From the NCBI RefSeq assembly GCF_000518245.1, contig NZ_KI912403.1, positions 186,001 to 250,000 of the forward strand: a stretch of 64,000 nucleotides of DNA. Reading direction: 5' to 3'. A model generated the notes under the pieces. That model worked only from the letters and a program-made list of their open reading frames with translations, was not told the origin of the DNA and ran no database searches. Source of the stretch: Brachyspira alvinipulli ATCC 51933 (GTDB lineage: Bacteria; Spirochaetota; Brachyspiria; Brachyspirales; Brachyspiraceae). This document shows positions 35,790 to 46,216 of the stretch, piece by piece (the first letter of the stretch is position 1; each line of letters starts with the position of its first letter). A program made the translations under genes and the position numbers.

Positions 35790-38300
35790 TTATTTTTTCA
35801 ATAAATCTGAGGCTGATATGCCGGCATTATTTTCTATATCCATTCTGGCACCTCTTCTTACTAACAAACTTATTGTACTATTATAACCTTTTTCTATGGC
35901 ATAATGCAAAGGCGTATTACCATCATTATCCTTAGCATTAATACTTAAAAATGTATTTGATAAATAATAAGATATAGCATTATCATTTCCATACATAGCA
36001 GCATAATGTATTACAGTTCTTCCGCTTAAAGATTTTTCTCTTGTCAAAGAAGAATCTTTTTCTAATAAGAAATGTATCATATCAGAATCGCAAAAAGCAG
36101 ATGCATAAAATAAACTGCTGTAACCATTATAATCTTTCTTCTTCATATCTGCTTTACTTTCTATAAGTAAATTAACAGTATTTGTATTTCCTTTATATAT
36201 AGCATACTGTAATGGAGTTGTTCCATTAAATAAAACTTCACCACTAAAATTTTTTCCTTTGACAGAATAAGTATTAGAATAATTATTTAAAGGCATTTCT
36301 ATATCAATATTGCTGAAACTTAAAAGAGCTTTTATAGCTTCTAATTTATCATAATTAATAGCATAAAGCAAAGGAGTAAAGCCTTCTTCATTTCTAGAAT
36401 TTATATTTGCACCATTTGAGATAGCTTTAAGCATATCACCTATATTATTATTATATATAGCATCAAAGATAGGTTTATTTGCATCATATATATGAGAATA
36501 ATCATCACTAGTATCAGGTTCAACATAATCATCATCTTCAATACTTTTTTCATCGCTATATTCATATATCAAATCATCAGCAAAAGTATTAACATTGATA
36601 GCATTAATTCCATTAAAATTATTATAATTGTATATTGAATTGGTATTATTATCGAATAGACTATTATTTAAATTTGTATTTACTTTATCATTAAATGTAT
36701 TATTGGTATTAAAGCTATTTATTATATTTTCTATATTGTATCCGCTATCTTCATATAATAAATCTGATGCAGTTTTTCCATCATAATTTTTTATAGTGTA
36801 GTCAGCACCTTTTAATAATAAGAATCTATATGTATTACTATTATTATTTTTTACAGCTAAATGCAAAGGTGTATTTCCATCAATATCTTGTACATTTATA
36901 TTAATAGGAGTTCTATTCATAAGTGCAGTCAAAGTATTGGTATTTCCTAATAATGCTGCATTATGCAAAGGAGTATCACCATAAACATCAACAACTCTAT
37001 AGGAATTGCTTGAATAATTTAAAATTGTATCAATAATTTCTTCATTTCCATAACTTGCTGCGTACATTAAAGCATTATTTCCTAAGCTGTCTTTTCTGTT
37101 TATATCAGCCCCATATTTTAAAAGAGTATTTATAATATTAGTATTTCCTTTGAATATAGCATATTGTAAAGGACTAGCATCTCCCAAATATATATTACCT
37201 GTAAACTCTACCCTACTTTCATTAAAATAAACATGATCTGCCGGTATAAAAGAAGTTTCTATATTGATAATATTAGTATTATTTTTTCTATAACTTAAAA
37301 GCTCATTAACAATATCATATTTATCAAGATGTATAGCATAAGTAAGAGGAGTTTCATAAGCTATAATTACAGAATTCATATTAAAATTAGAATACATCAT
37401 TATATTTCTTAAAGCATTAGTATCTGATGTACGAATAATTTCTGCAATGAACATATTCTCATCATCAGTATTTGTAAGTAAATTATCATCATTACTATTA
37501 GAGTTATCATCTAAATCAACAGCAGAACTTCCTCCTGATAAAACATATTCAGGCTTAACACCGTAATTATCCCCTATATCCTTATTAGCACCAAGTTTAA
37601 TAAGAAGATTATATGCATCCTTTTTTGCATAGTAAGCGGCATAATATAAAGCAGTACATCCGTTCGAATCTCTGTCATTTATATTCATATTAACATTTTT
37701 CACTAAAAAATTTATATTCTCTAAATTGTTAAGAGAAGCAGCGTAATGAAGACCATTAATATTTCCATTAGATGTTTTATCATTAACTAAAGCTCTATCT
37801 TTTACAAGAAGCATCCTTATAATATTTCCGTTTCCAAAACCGCATGCATATAAAAATACAGAAGTTCCTTCATTATCTCTGGCTTTAACATCAGCATTTT
37901 TATCTATTAATTGTTTAACTATTCTTGGATTACTTTTGAATATAGCAAACATTAAAGGAGTAGCCCCTCCTATATTAAAGCTATCGCCTTCAACTCTATT
38001 TATATATGGATAATCTGCAAAATCATCAGGGAGTCTATATTCTATATTAACGTCTTTATATTCAAGTAATACTCTTATGGCTCTTTCATTACCGCATTCA
38101 ATAGCATACAAAAGCGGAGTTAATCCTCTTTCATTTGTAGCATTCAAATCCATTTTATATCTTAAAAGATTTTTTAATTGTGCTTCATATTTATTTTCTT
38201 TTATAGCATTAAAAAATTCCTGCTCCTTTGAAGTAAGAGCGAACATATTAAAAGTAATAGAAAAAAGCAATATAATAAATAAAAATCCGTTTCTAATCAT
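35790..38300 (-). CDS. Large secreted ankyrin-repeat protein (836 aa)
   Basis: A signal peptide of about 21 residues (ending MFA-LTSKE) precedes three similar supermodules starting near residues 50, 310 and 625. Each combines ankyrin units with a recurring 25-30 residue insert before a TPL-YAI-K-N unit (for example GGATPLMFAIFKSN, GDASPLQYAIFKGN, FNGTTPLQYAIYKGN). An Asn/Asp-rich region at 545-615 separates the last module. The repeated long insert is unusual for ankyrin arrays. Location is inferred as periplasm or cell surface. It follows the 502-residue paralogue on the same strand. Confidence 0.88.
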   Translation of the reverse strand: MIRNGFLFIILLFSITFNMFALTSKEQEFFNAIKENKYEAQLKNLLRYKMDLNATNERGLTPLLYAIECGNERAIRVLLEYKDVNIEYRLPDDFADYPYINRVEGDSFNIGGATPLMFAIFKSNPRIVKQLIDKNADVKARDNEGTSVFLYACGFGNGNIIRMLLVKDRALVNDKTSNGNINGLHYAASLNNLENINFLVKNVNMNINDRDSNGCTALYYAAYYAKKDAYNLLIKLGANKDIGDNYGVKPEYVLSGGSSAVDLDDNSNSNDDNLLTNTDDENMFIAEIIRTSDTNALRNIMMYSNFNMNSVIIAYETPLTYAIHLDKYDIVNELLSYRKNNTNIINIETSFIPADHVYFNESRVEFTGNIYLGDASPLQYAIFKGNTNIINTLLKYGADINRKDSLGNNALMYAASYGNEEIIDTILNYSSNSYRVVDVYGDTPLHNAALLGNTNTLTALMNRTPININVQDIDGNTPLHLAVKNNNSNTYRFLLLKGADYTIKNYDGKTASDLLYEDSGYNIENIINSFNTNNTFNDKVNTNLNNSLFDNNTNSIYNYNNFNGINAINVNTFADDLIYEYSDEKSIEDDDYVEPDTSDDYSHIYDANKPIFDAIYNNNIGDMLKAISNGANINSRNEEGFTPLLYAINYDKLEAIKALLSFSNIDIEMPLNNYSNTYSVKGKNFSGEVLFNGTTPLQYAIYKGNTNTVNLLIESKADMKKKDYNGYSSLFYASAFCDSDMIHFLLEKDSSLTREKSLSGRTVIHYAAMYGNDNAISYYLSNTFLSINAKDNDGNTPLHYAIEKGYNSTISLLVRRGARMDIENNAGISASDLLKK

Positions 38301-38393
38301 AACATCAATTTCCTAAATATATTTATTCTAATAAGTAAACATAATATCAGAATTATATAACAATAATCAATTAATAACAACAAAATTTATTTT

Positions 38394-39902
38394 TTATTGT
38401 AAAACATCAGCAGGCTTTAAACCTTCATTATTTGCTATATTCTTATCAGCACCAAGTTTGAGGAGTAATTTATAGGCATCTTTTTTATTATTAATTGCGG
38501 CATAATAAAGAGCAGTCCATCCGTCATCATCCTGAGCATCTATATTTATATTCAGTTTTTCAACTAAATATTTAATATTTTCTAAATTATCATAAACAAC
38601 AGCCATATGCAAAGCTGTAGCATTGTCTTTAGTTTTTGTATTTATAAGCTTTCTATTTTTATAATAAAGACTTCCAAGAATATCAGGATTACCAAATGCT
38701 GCAGCATACAAAAATGCAGACCAACTCTCTTCATCTCTCGCATTAACATTTGCACCTTTTTTTATAAGCATATTTACTATTCTGCTGTCTCCATTACTTT
38801 TTAATATTGCATATAAAAGAGGAGTAGCTCTTCCTATATAAATAGCATCTGCCTGTTCATTGACTAAATGTGTAAAATATCCTTCCGGAAGTTCGGCCTC
38901 CAAATTAATATTTCTATTACCAAGCAATATTTTAACAGCATCTAAATTATTATTTTTTATGGCAAAATGTAAAGCACTTAAACCATATCCATCTTTAGTA
39001 TTTACATTAGCACCTGCTCTTATTAGATTTCTCATGGTTTTAATACCATTAGTTTCTATAGCTTTTAATAAATTATTATCAATTTCTCTAAACTGATTAT
39101 TTTCATGCTCTATTTTTCTCTCTAAAACTGTAGAAGGTAAAACATTATCATTATCACCTATATTAGTATCAGCACCCAATCTTATAAGTAAATTGTACGC
39201 TTCTATACTTTTAGAATTAGCAGCATGATAAAGAGAAGTCCAACCGTCTATATCTCGTTCATTTATATCAATATTAGAATTAGTGCATAAATACATTATT
39301 GCTTCGAGGTTATTATGATCGCTTGCTATATGAAGAGGATTAACATGGAATTCTGTTTTGGAATTAATTAATGTCTCATCCTTTTCTATAAGCATAACAA
39401 GTGTATTAATGTCAGAAAATGCAGCAGCATACATTATGCTATTCCAAGTTTTAAAATCTTTAATATTTAAATTAGCCCCATTTTCTATTAAAAGTCTAGT
39501 GATATCTGTATTATTTTTGTATATTGAATATAAAAGCGGTGTAGCACCGGATAAATTATTAGTATAATTATCAGGAAGTCTAACATTTAAATTTATACCG
39601 TTTATTATAAGTTCTTTTATATATTCTATATTATTATTATCTATTGCTTCATATAATACACTAATCCCATTATTATTAGTAATATTTACAATATTATTTG
39701 TATGAACATTATTATTTGTTTGAATAACCTCATCATACTGCTGCTCATTATCATTTGAATAAACATCATCGTATTGCTGCTCATTATCATTTGACTGAAT
39801 ATCATCATATTGCTGTATATTATCATTTGAATAAACATCATCATATTGCTGCCCATAAATAAAGGCAAATAAAAATAACATTACAAATAAAATATTTCTC
39901 AT
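38394..39902 (-). CDS. Secreted ankyrin-repeat protein (502 aa) with N-terminal 12-residue repeats
   Basis: A signal peptide (MRNILFVMLFLFAFIYG) is followed directly by four 12-residue repeats of type QQYDDVYSNDN (residues 18-65). Two ankyrin supermodules like those of the 836-residue neighbour follow, with LSGATPLLYSIYKNN and IGRATPLLYAILKSN after the inserts. I chose ATG 39902 because it begins the signal peptide, has AGGG upstream, and starts 22 bases after lptD. The frame remains open for 45 codons more, but those have no ribosome site and run into lptD. The protein is probably exported and may be cotranscribed with lptD. Confidence 0.86.
   Translation of the reverse strand: MRNILFVMLFLFAFIYGQQYDDVYSNDNIQQYDDIQSNDNEQQYDDVYSNDNEQQYDEVIQTNNNVHTNNIVNITNNNGISVLYEAIDNNNIEYIKELIINGINLNVRLPDNYTNNLSGATPLLYSIYKNNTDITRLLIENGANLNIKDFKTWNSIMYAAAFSDINTLVMLIEKDETLINSKTEFHVNPLHIASDHNNLEAIMYLCTNSNIDINERDIDGWTSLYHAANSKSIEAYNLLIRLGADTNIGDNDNVLPSTVLERKIEHENNQFREIDNNLLKAIETNGIKTMRNLIRAGANVNTKDGYGLSALHFAIKNNNLDAVKILLGNRNINLEAELPEGYFTHLVNEQADAIYIGRATPLLYAILKSNGDSRIVNMLIKKGANVNARDEESWSAFLYAAAFGNPDILGSLYYKNRKLINTKTKDNATALHMAVVYDNLENIKYLVEKLNINIDAQDDDGWTALYYAAINNKKDAYKLLLKLGADKNIANNEGLKPADVLQ
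39708..39851. repeat. 36-bp tandem repeats within ankyrin gene (4 units)
   Basis: Four 36-base units encode QQYDDVYSNDNI, QQYDDIQSNDNE, QQYDDVYSNDNE and a degenerate QQYDEVIQTNNN, just after the signal peptide. The units are in frame, so copy changes alter only linker length. Confidence 0.9.
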
Positions 39903-39924
39903 AAAAATAACCCTTTTATTATTG

Positions 39925-42846
39925 TTATGGTGTAATTGTTGTTGCAGAACTATCTTGTAAATCAGTAATTGTACTGTTAAGATCATATTCTTTTCTAGGC
40001 AATCCGACACCAGGAAAGTCTGTAAGAGTAAATTCAATCCAAAACTCTTTATTCCAATAAATTCCTTTAACTGAACCGCTGGTAATATCTGAAGGAAGAG
40101 TAGAAGGTCTTACGGCAAAAGTAGCAAGTATCTGCCATCCATCCAATTCATGCCAAATGCTTGCTTCTATAGATTCAAGTTTAAATAAGCTGTCAGTTCT
40201 TTTTTGCGGATCATTAAAATTAAATGAATTTATAATATCCCAAAATGGATTTACCCAAGTTTCATTTTCTCTCTCAGCATAAGATTTAATATATCTGTAA
40301 GCCTTTTCATTTGCACTTGTAGTTGCTATTCTAAATTTCCATTGATCTATTACTTGCAATTCTATACCAAATGTAAATGCAGCTGTATTATATTTATAGT
40401 TAATAAAATCATGAGTAAATGCAAAACCAAAATATAAATTAAAATCATTTATAACACCATCAAAAAATGGCTTTCTATTATTTTTTACAAGTATCCAGTC
40501 TGTTATCTTTCCAAGAGGTATAGGCAAATGTAAATATGAAGTAATACGGTTAAGGGTTAAATTTGTTCCAAGCATGTTTCTTGAAATATCATAAGATACA
40601 TAAGATTGATTATAAAAAAGTCTTGCTGAAGAACCCACTTCTGTAGTAAGCATATTATTTGTAGAAAACTGTACTTCATAAAGCTTAGTTTCCGGATTAT
40701 ATGTAGGTCTAAAATCATATCCTGTTCTTATAAATGATTCTAAATTAAGATTCAAATCAGGAAGGAAAAATAAACTATACCCTGTTCCTCCAACAGTTAA
40801 TTTAGTAGTTAAATTATGCGAGTTAAATTCTCCATTTTGGGCTGTAATAGAGTCTGTATCAATATACTTCTCTTTAAATCTATATCCTAAACTGTAAGTA
40901 GTATCCCATCTTACAATAGGTTCAAAATAGTGAGTAAAATTATACGGTAATATATTATAAGGTAAAAACATAGAAAAATTAACACCAGCACCTAATCCTA
41001 GATAAGTGTTGTCTTTATCATAAATTAAATCTTCAGCTGAAGGATTAATACTATTTTGATATGAATACTCCATATTAACACTTGGTACAAATCTTAAAAA
41101 ATCATTAGTAAAAGTTCTTGATAAGCCTCCATACAAATTTAAATTATCCCTTTCTGCAAGCTTATCATTCAATTGATCATCACGCAACGGATTATTATAA
41201 AAAGCAATACCTTCAGAAGTTTTATAATTAATTGTATGATTATAATTAGCTCTTAAATCATAATTTAACTTAAGATTCGGAAAATAATAAGAAGTTTCAT
41301 CTCCAAATACAGAACTGTAACTAGCCTCAATAGAAGGAAGAACAAGTTTATAAGGCTTAGGCATATAATAATCAAAATTTGTATTAACATCAACAGATAT
41401 ATTTCTAACAGCTTCTAAATCCCATTCAGCACCAGCTTTTAAATTTACCCCATAAATATTATTATTAATATATACAGAATTTTCAATGTAGCTCTCAGGA
41501 TAAGAATCTCCAATATCCTGCAAATTTCCAGTAACAGAAGTAAAGAAAGTTAATATATCAAAACGCCCTCTTTGATTATAGAAATCTGATTTAAAATATA
41601 AATCACTATTTAAATTTAATTTACCAGTAACATAACTATTAATATTCTGACTACTGTACAACTGTAAAGTATGATCATATTCAAATTTGTATCTAGGTAC
41701 AAATTTACCAGGCTGACCTGTAGCAAAATAGTTAACATATCTAGTACCATAACCTATACTAGAAGTTATATATGAATCTAATAAATAATACTGTCTTCCC
41801 AAGGCAAACATTGCATCTAATGCAAAATCATTATATTGGCTTGTATATCTTATTTCATCACCTATTAAAAAACCTAATTTTTGATAGGCATCTAATCTTA
41901 TTTTATGCTGAACTCCATATATATCAAATACTTTAGAGTTCTGCATATATACGCCTTCTCTTAAAGACTCACCAAATGAAGATATAATACCTGTACCCAT
42001 ATAATTTTGCATAAACAGAGGAAAATAGAATACCGGCTGTCTTCCAACTCTATAGATACTGTTAAATATCATCATTTTTTTGGTATCCCATAGATAAACT
42101 CTGCTGGTTAAAAAGTCATGTGCTACCGGGCTTAAACGTGAAAAACTAACACTGCTGTTTTCTGCAAAAAAACGCTCATCATTAAATTTAATTATATCTC
42201 CTTGAACAGTAAATACCTGAAATTTAGTACCTCCTCCAAATAGAACTCCTTTTTTATTCTCTCTATTAAGCATAAACCATTCGCCTGTAAGAGTACTCTC
42301 ACCAGCCTTTACCGTTAAATTACCAGAAGCAAACACTTCTCCTGTTTTCAAACTATAAACAACTTTATCAGCAATTAATGTATTATTATACATACGCATG
42401 GTAACATTACCATATAATGATATAAGTTCTTCCTCAGCTTCTTTTATCTCATAACGCTCTACAAAATCAGCACCAATAAGTTCAACCTGAGCTCCTCCCC
42501 TATTAATAGTGGTTCTTGCTACCTCTTTAACCTGTTCACTTCCTGATACTATTTCAGCCTTAATATTAACCTGTCTTTCTATAATTCTTGCCCTTAAAGT
42601 TGCTTCTGTATCATAAGGGTATATTTCTATATTATTTATTCTAGCATATTCTCTTAATACATAAAAAGGTGTAAAATTTACTAAATTAATAAATGATATT
42701 GGATTTCTTCTCGCATCAAATCTATTTATCTGCATTATTGCATTTTCACTTGCATTAGCAGGAATATTATTATTTACAGCATTAGTATCCTGTGCATACA
42801 AATATGCATTGAATATCAATATAAATAATAAGATTAAGATACGCAT
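39925..42846 (-). CDS. lptD: LptD/OstA-like outer-membrane LPS-assembly protein
   Basis: A signal peptide (ending LYA-QDTN) is followed by an N-terminal OstA-like domain (about residues 115-250, with LISLYGNVTMRMYNNTLIADKV and ASGNLTVKAGESTLTG). A long aromatic-rich beta-barrel region follows to the C-terminus. LptD inserts lipopolysaccharide into the outer leaflet; here it would be lipo-oligosaccharide of a spirochaete, which is inference. It starts 32 bases after tyrS and is followed 22 bases later by the 502-residue ankyrin gene. Length (973) is above many LptD proteins. Confidence 0.85.
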   Translation of the reverse strand: MRILILLFILIFNAYLYAQDTNAVNNNIPANASENAIMQINRFDARRNPISFINLVNFTPFYVLREYARINNIEIYPYDTEATLRARIIERQVNIKAEIVSGSEQVKEVARTTINRGGAQVELIGADFVERYEIKEAEEELISLYGNVTMRMYNNTLIADKVVYSLKTGEVFASGNLTVKAGESTLTGEWFMLNRENKKGVLFGGGTKFQVFTVQGDIIKFNDERFFAENSSVSFSRLSPVAHDFLTSRVYLWDTKKMMIFNSIYRVGRQPVFYFPLFMQNYMGTGIISSFGESLREGVYMQNSKVFDIYGVQHKIRLDAYQKLGFLIGDEIRYTSQYNDFALDAMFALGRQYYLLDSYITSSIGYGTRYVNYFATGQPGKFVPRYKFEYDHTLQLYSSQNINSYVTGKLNLNSDLYFKSDFYNQRGRFDILTFFTSVTGNLQDIGDSYPESYIENSVYINNNIYGVNLKAGAEWDLEAVRNISVDVNTNFDYYMPKPYKLVLPSIEASYSSVFGDETSYYFPNLKLNYDLRANYNHTINYKTSEGIAFYNNPLRDDQLNDKLAERDNLNLYGGLSRTFTNDFLRFVPSVNMEYSYQNSINPSAEDLIYDKDNTYLGLGAGVNFSMFLPYNILPYNFTHYFEPIVRWDTTYSLGYRFKEKYIDTDSITAQNGEFNSHNLTTKLTVGGTGYSLFFLPDLNLNLESFIRTGYDFRPTYNPETKLYEVQFSTNNMLTTEVGSSARLFYNQSYVSYDISRNMLGTNLTLNRITSYLHLPIPLGKITDWILVKNNRKPFFDGVINDFNLYFGFAFTHDFINYKYNTAAFTFGIELQVIDQWKFRIATTSANEKAYRYIKSYAERENETWVNPFWDIINSFNFNDPQKRTDSLFKLESIEASIWHELDGWQILATFAVRPSTLPSDITSGSVKGIYWNKEFWIEFTLTDFPGVGLPRKEYDLNSTITDLQDSSATTITP

Positions 42847-42878
42847 TATATCCTCTAAAATTCAATTATCATTTTTAT

Positions 42879-44075
42879 TTAAGAAAATTTTATTTTAAAG
42901 AAATTGCGTTTGCCAACTTTTAAAATACCTTCTTTAGAAATAACTGCATTTATATCACTAATTTTTTCATTATCTAAAGTAACGCTTCCTTGCGAAACTA
43001 ATCTTTTCAAATTTGATTTACTTTCAGAAGACATACAAACAGATAATATATTCAAAATATTGTCATCTTTCTTAACAGATACTTCTTCTATTTCATCCGG
43101 AAGTCCTTTAGAACTGAATATTCTTTTGAACTCTTCCTCAGCATTTAATGCTTCTTCTTCTCCATGATATATTTTAACTATCTCTTTGGCAAGTATTCCT
43201 TTTATATTTCTAGGATTTTCACCATTTTCCATAGACTTAACATAATTCTTTATATCTTCTATAGGTATATCTGTAAGAAGTTCCATATACTTAGAGATTA
43301 AACTATCAGGTATGCTCATAGCTTTACCGTACATATCTTTAGGACTATCATATATACCAATATAATTACCAAGAGATTTACTCATCTTTTCAACACCGTC
43401 CAATCCTTCTAATAATGGTACTGTAATAACTGCCTGAGGAGATAATCCGTATTCTTTCATCAAAGTTCTTCCTACAAGCAAATTAAATTTCTGGTCATTA
43501 CCTCCAAGCTCAACATCACATTCTAAAGCAACAGAATCATACCCTTGAGCTAATGGGTACATAAATTCCATCATACTAATAGGCTGACCATTTTTATATC
43601 TTTTAGCAAAATCATCTCTCTCTATCATCTGTGCTACTGTATATCTTGAAGTTAATCCTAATACATCAGCAAAACTCATTTTTTCAAGCCATTTTGAGTT
43701 AAATTCTACTATAGTTTTTTCAGGATCTAAAATTTTAAATACCTGCTGCTTATAAGTTTCTGCATTTCTTAAAACATCTTCCAATGTAAGTCTTGGTCTT
43801 GTTTTAGTTTTACCAGAAGGATCTCCTATTCTTCCTGTAAAGTCACCTATTAAAAATATAACCTTATGCCCCAATAATTGGAAATGTCTCATTTTTCTTA
43901 AAAGTACAGTATGTCCCAAATGTATATCAGGTGCAGTAGGATCGAAACCTGCTTTTACTGTTAATTGTTTTCCACTTTTTAATTTTTCTTTTATCTCATC
44001 TAATCCTATAGCTTCACTTATACCTCGTGTAATCAATTCTATAGATTCTTCTACACTGTATTGTTTATTCTCCAT
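42879..44075 (-). CDS. tyrS: Tyrosyl-tRNA synthetase, TyrZ-type
   Basis: Charges tRNA-Tyr. This 398-residue class I enzyme has HLGH at residues 52-55 and the signature [11 protein letters not shown]. The KMSKS form, rather than KFGKT/KFGKS, marks the TyrZ subgroup. A C-terminal S4-like RNA-binding part ([14 protein letters not shown]) is present. It lies upstream of lptD and probably shares its transcript. GGG lies before ATG. Confidence 0.96.
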   Translation of the reverse strand: MENKQYSVEESIELITRGISEAIGLDEIKEKLKSGKQLTVKAGFDPTAPDIHLGHTVLLRKMRHFQLLGHKVIFLIGDFTGRIGDPSGKTKTRPRLTLEDVLRNAETYKQQVFKILDPEKTIVEFNSKWLEKMSFADVLGLTSRYTVAQMIERDDFAKRYKNGQPISMMEFMYPLAQGYDSVALECDVELGGNDQKFNLLVGRTLMKEYGLSPQAVITVPLLEGLDGVEKMSKSLGNYIGIYDSPKDMYGKAMSIPDSLISKYMELLTDIPIEDIKNYVKSMENGENPRNIKGILAKEIVKIYHGEEEALNAEEEFKRIFSSKGLPDEIEEVSVKKDDNILNILSVCMSSESKSNLKRLVSQGSVTLDNEKISDINAVISKEGILKVGKRNFFKIKFS

Positions 44076-44194
44076 ATTTACTATCCCTTTTATAACAATA
44101 AATTACATATTTACATATAATATTGAGTATTAATAATAATGTAAATTTCAATTAAAGTCAAATAAAGAATTTTATTATGTTAATTTTATAGTTA

Positions 44195-45271
44195 TTATTT
44201 TACTATGATTTCTTTTGTAAAACTATTCAAATCTTTATAACCATCTTTAGTAACAAGTATTAAATCTTCTATTCTAACACCTATTTTTTTATCACTACAG
44301 TATACACCAGGTTCTATTGAAAATATCATACCATCTTTTAATTGTGCATGATGTATAGAACTAACATCCCCATATTCATGTACATCCATACCTATACAAT
44401 GTCCTGTTCTATGAGTAAAATATTCACCATATCCATTTTCTGTAATATATGAACGTGCCTCATTATCTATATCAGAAAATTTTACTTTTTCACTTACTTT
44501 ATTAATAGCCTTTTCATTAGCTGTTTTCACTATATTATATATTTTTTTAGCTTCATCACTAGGATCTCCGAAAAATATAGTTCTAGTCATATCTGAACAA
44601 TATCCATCATGCATACAGCCCATATCTATAACTAAACATCCGTTATCTCCTATAACTGCATTGCCTGTAGAATAATGAGGATTAGCAGCATTAACTCCAA
44701 AAGCTATAATAGGAGTAAATGAAAATCCTCCGTCCGCTCCGTTTCTTTTATATATAAGTTTCAATTCCTCTAAAACATCAATTTCTTTCATACCTACTTT
44801 TACAAAATCAATAATATCTTTCATGCTTTTATCATTAATTTCTGAAGCTTTCATCATCTTTTTTATTTCATCTTCATCTTTTTGCATTCTTACATAATCC
44901 ATACAATGAGAAGCATTTATATAATTTTTTGCAATATCAATATCCATCATTTCCAATAAAAAGTTAGATGTCATTGATTTATCTATACCAATATTTTTAT
45001 CTTTATGCACAAATTTAGACATTTTTTTTACAGCACTTTCTGTATCAGAATAGTATAATATATCTATATCATTATTACTCAAAGGAAAAAGATAATTATT
45101 AATAAGATGAACTTCATTATCCTGATTTATATAAAGCCCAAAAAATCTTTCTCCTGAATATATATTAATATTAGTAAGATAATATATTGACATTCTATCT
45201 GTTATTACAAATTGATAAATATTTTTTTCTTTCATGGAATTAATAACTCTTTTCAATCTGTTAATATTCAT
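44195..45271 (-). CDS. M24 family metallopeptidase (Xaa-Pro aminopeptidase-like)
   Basis: This 358-residue creatinase/aminopeptidase-fold protein has an N-terminal domain and a C-terminal pita-bread domain. Metal ligands appear intact: Asp in VIDMGCMHDGYCSDMTRT, His in GHCIGMDVHEYGDV, Glu in FSIEPGVYC and Glu in GVRIEDLILV. Enzymes of this type cleave N-terminal residues before proline in peptides and are used in peptide catabolism. It is separated by 135 bases from thiM and has its own ribosome site (GAGGA). Confidence 0.9.
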   Translation of the reverse strand: MNINRLKRVINSMKEKNIYQFVITDRMSIYYLTNINIYSGERFFGLYINQDNEVHLINNYLFPLSNNDIDILYYSDTESAVKKMSKFVHKDKNIGIDKSMTSNFLLEMMDIDIAKNYINASHCMDYVRMQKDEDEIKKMMKASEINDKSMKDIIDFVKVGMKEIDVLEELKLIYKRNGADGGFSFTPIIAFGVNAANPHYSTGNAVIGDNGCLVIDMGCMHDGYCSDMTRTIFFGDPSDEAKKIYNIVKTANEKAINKVSEKVKFSDIDNEARSYITENGYGEYFTHRTGHCIGMDVHEYGDVSSIHHAQLKDGMIFSIEPGVYCSDKKIGVRIEDLILVTKDGYKDLNSFTKEIIVK

Positions 45272-45406
45272 AAATTAATCCTCTTTAATAAAAAATAATA
45301 TGATGAAAAACATACTTAAGAATTATATACCAAAAAAAGAATTTTTGTATATTTAATAAAAATAAAACATTAATTATTTAATTTATAAAATCAATATCAT
45401 TTATTA

Positions 45407-46198
45407 TTACCTTACTCTATTGGCAGCATCATTGATATCAAGTTTATAAAGCTCATCTATAAAAACAACAGCAAAACTAGCAGGACCTTCAGATTTTTTT
45501 GAAGCTTTTTCTCCAGCTGAAGCCATTATGCACATAGCAGAAGAAGCGGCAATCAAAGGCTCAGCAACCGCAAGCATAGCACCTGTTATAGCAGTGGAAG
45601 TGCAGCCCATACCAGTATTAACAGGCATTAAAGGAGAACCTCCGCTAACATATAAAACTTTATTTCCGTCTGTTATAATATCAGTTTCACCGCTTATGCT
45701 TACAACTGTATTATATTCTTTGGCTAAATGCTTACCTGCCTCAAGTGCCATATTAACATTAGCTGTGCTGTCTACCCCTTTAGTTTTTATGCTCTCTCCG
45801 GCAAGAACCATTATTTCAGAAGCATTTCCTCTGACAACTTTAGGATTATAATTTTTAATCAAATCAATAGCTGTTTTAGTTCTTAATTTTGTAGCTCCTG
45901 CTCCTACTGGATCAAGCACAAAAGGAACATTTTTTTTATTTGCTATTTCACAAGCTTTATACATAGCCTCAATAGAAGTCTTAGTCAATGTTCCAATATT
46001 AACAACAAGAGATGAAGCAATAGAAAGCATATCTTCAAACTCCTCTTTCTCGAATGTCATCACAGGAGAAGCTCCAACAGCAAGCAAAGCATTAGCTGTA
46101 ATTTGCATAACTACAAAATTAGTAATATTATGAACTAATGGAGATTTTGACTTCATATTTGTTATGGATTGAAATATTTCTTCTTGTAATGTACTCAT
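45407..46198 (-). CDS. thiM: Hydroxyethylthiazole kinase
   Basis: Phosphorylates 4-methyl-5-(2-hydroxyethyl)thiazole for thiamine salvage. The 263-residue ribokinase-like protein has SPLVHNITNFVVMQITANALLAVGASPVM, the VLDPVGAGAT segment and VNTGMGCTSTAITGAM with the catalytic Cys. It is the third gene of an operon behind a TPP riboswitch, 18 bases after the PhzF-like gene. The other thiamine genes (thiD, thiE) are not in this window. Confidence 0.96.
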   Translation of the reverse strand: MSTLQEEIFQSITNMKSKSPLVHNITNFVVMQITANALLAVGASPVMTFEKEEFEDMLSIASSLVVNIGTLTKTSIEAMYKACEIANKKNVPFVLDPVGAGATKLRTKTAIDLIKNYNPKVVRGNASEIMVLAGESIKTKGVDSTANVNMALEAGKHLAKEYNTVVSISGETDIITDGNKVLYVSGGSPLMPVNTGMGCTSTAITGAMLAVAEPLIAASSAMCIMASAGEKASKKSEGPASFAVVFIDELYKLDINDAANRVR

Positions 46199-46216
46199 TT
46201 TATAACTCCTTATAAT

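Noticed and set aside
39708-39851. 36-base repeats as a CRISPR array
   Set aside because: The units are directly adjacent, in frame and code for QQYDDVYSNDN; there are no spacers and no cas genes.
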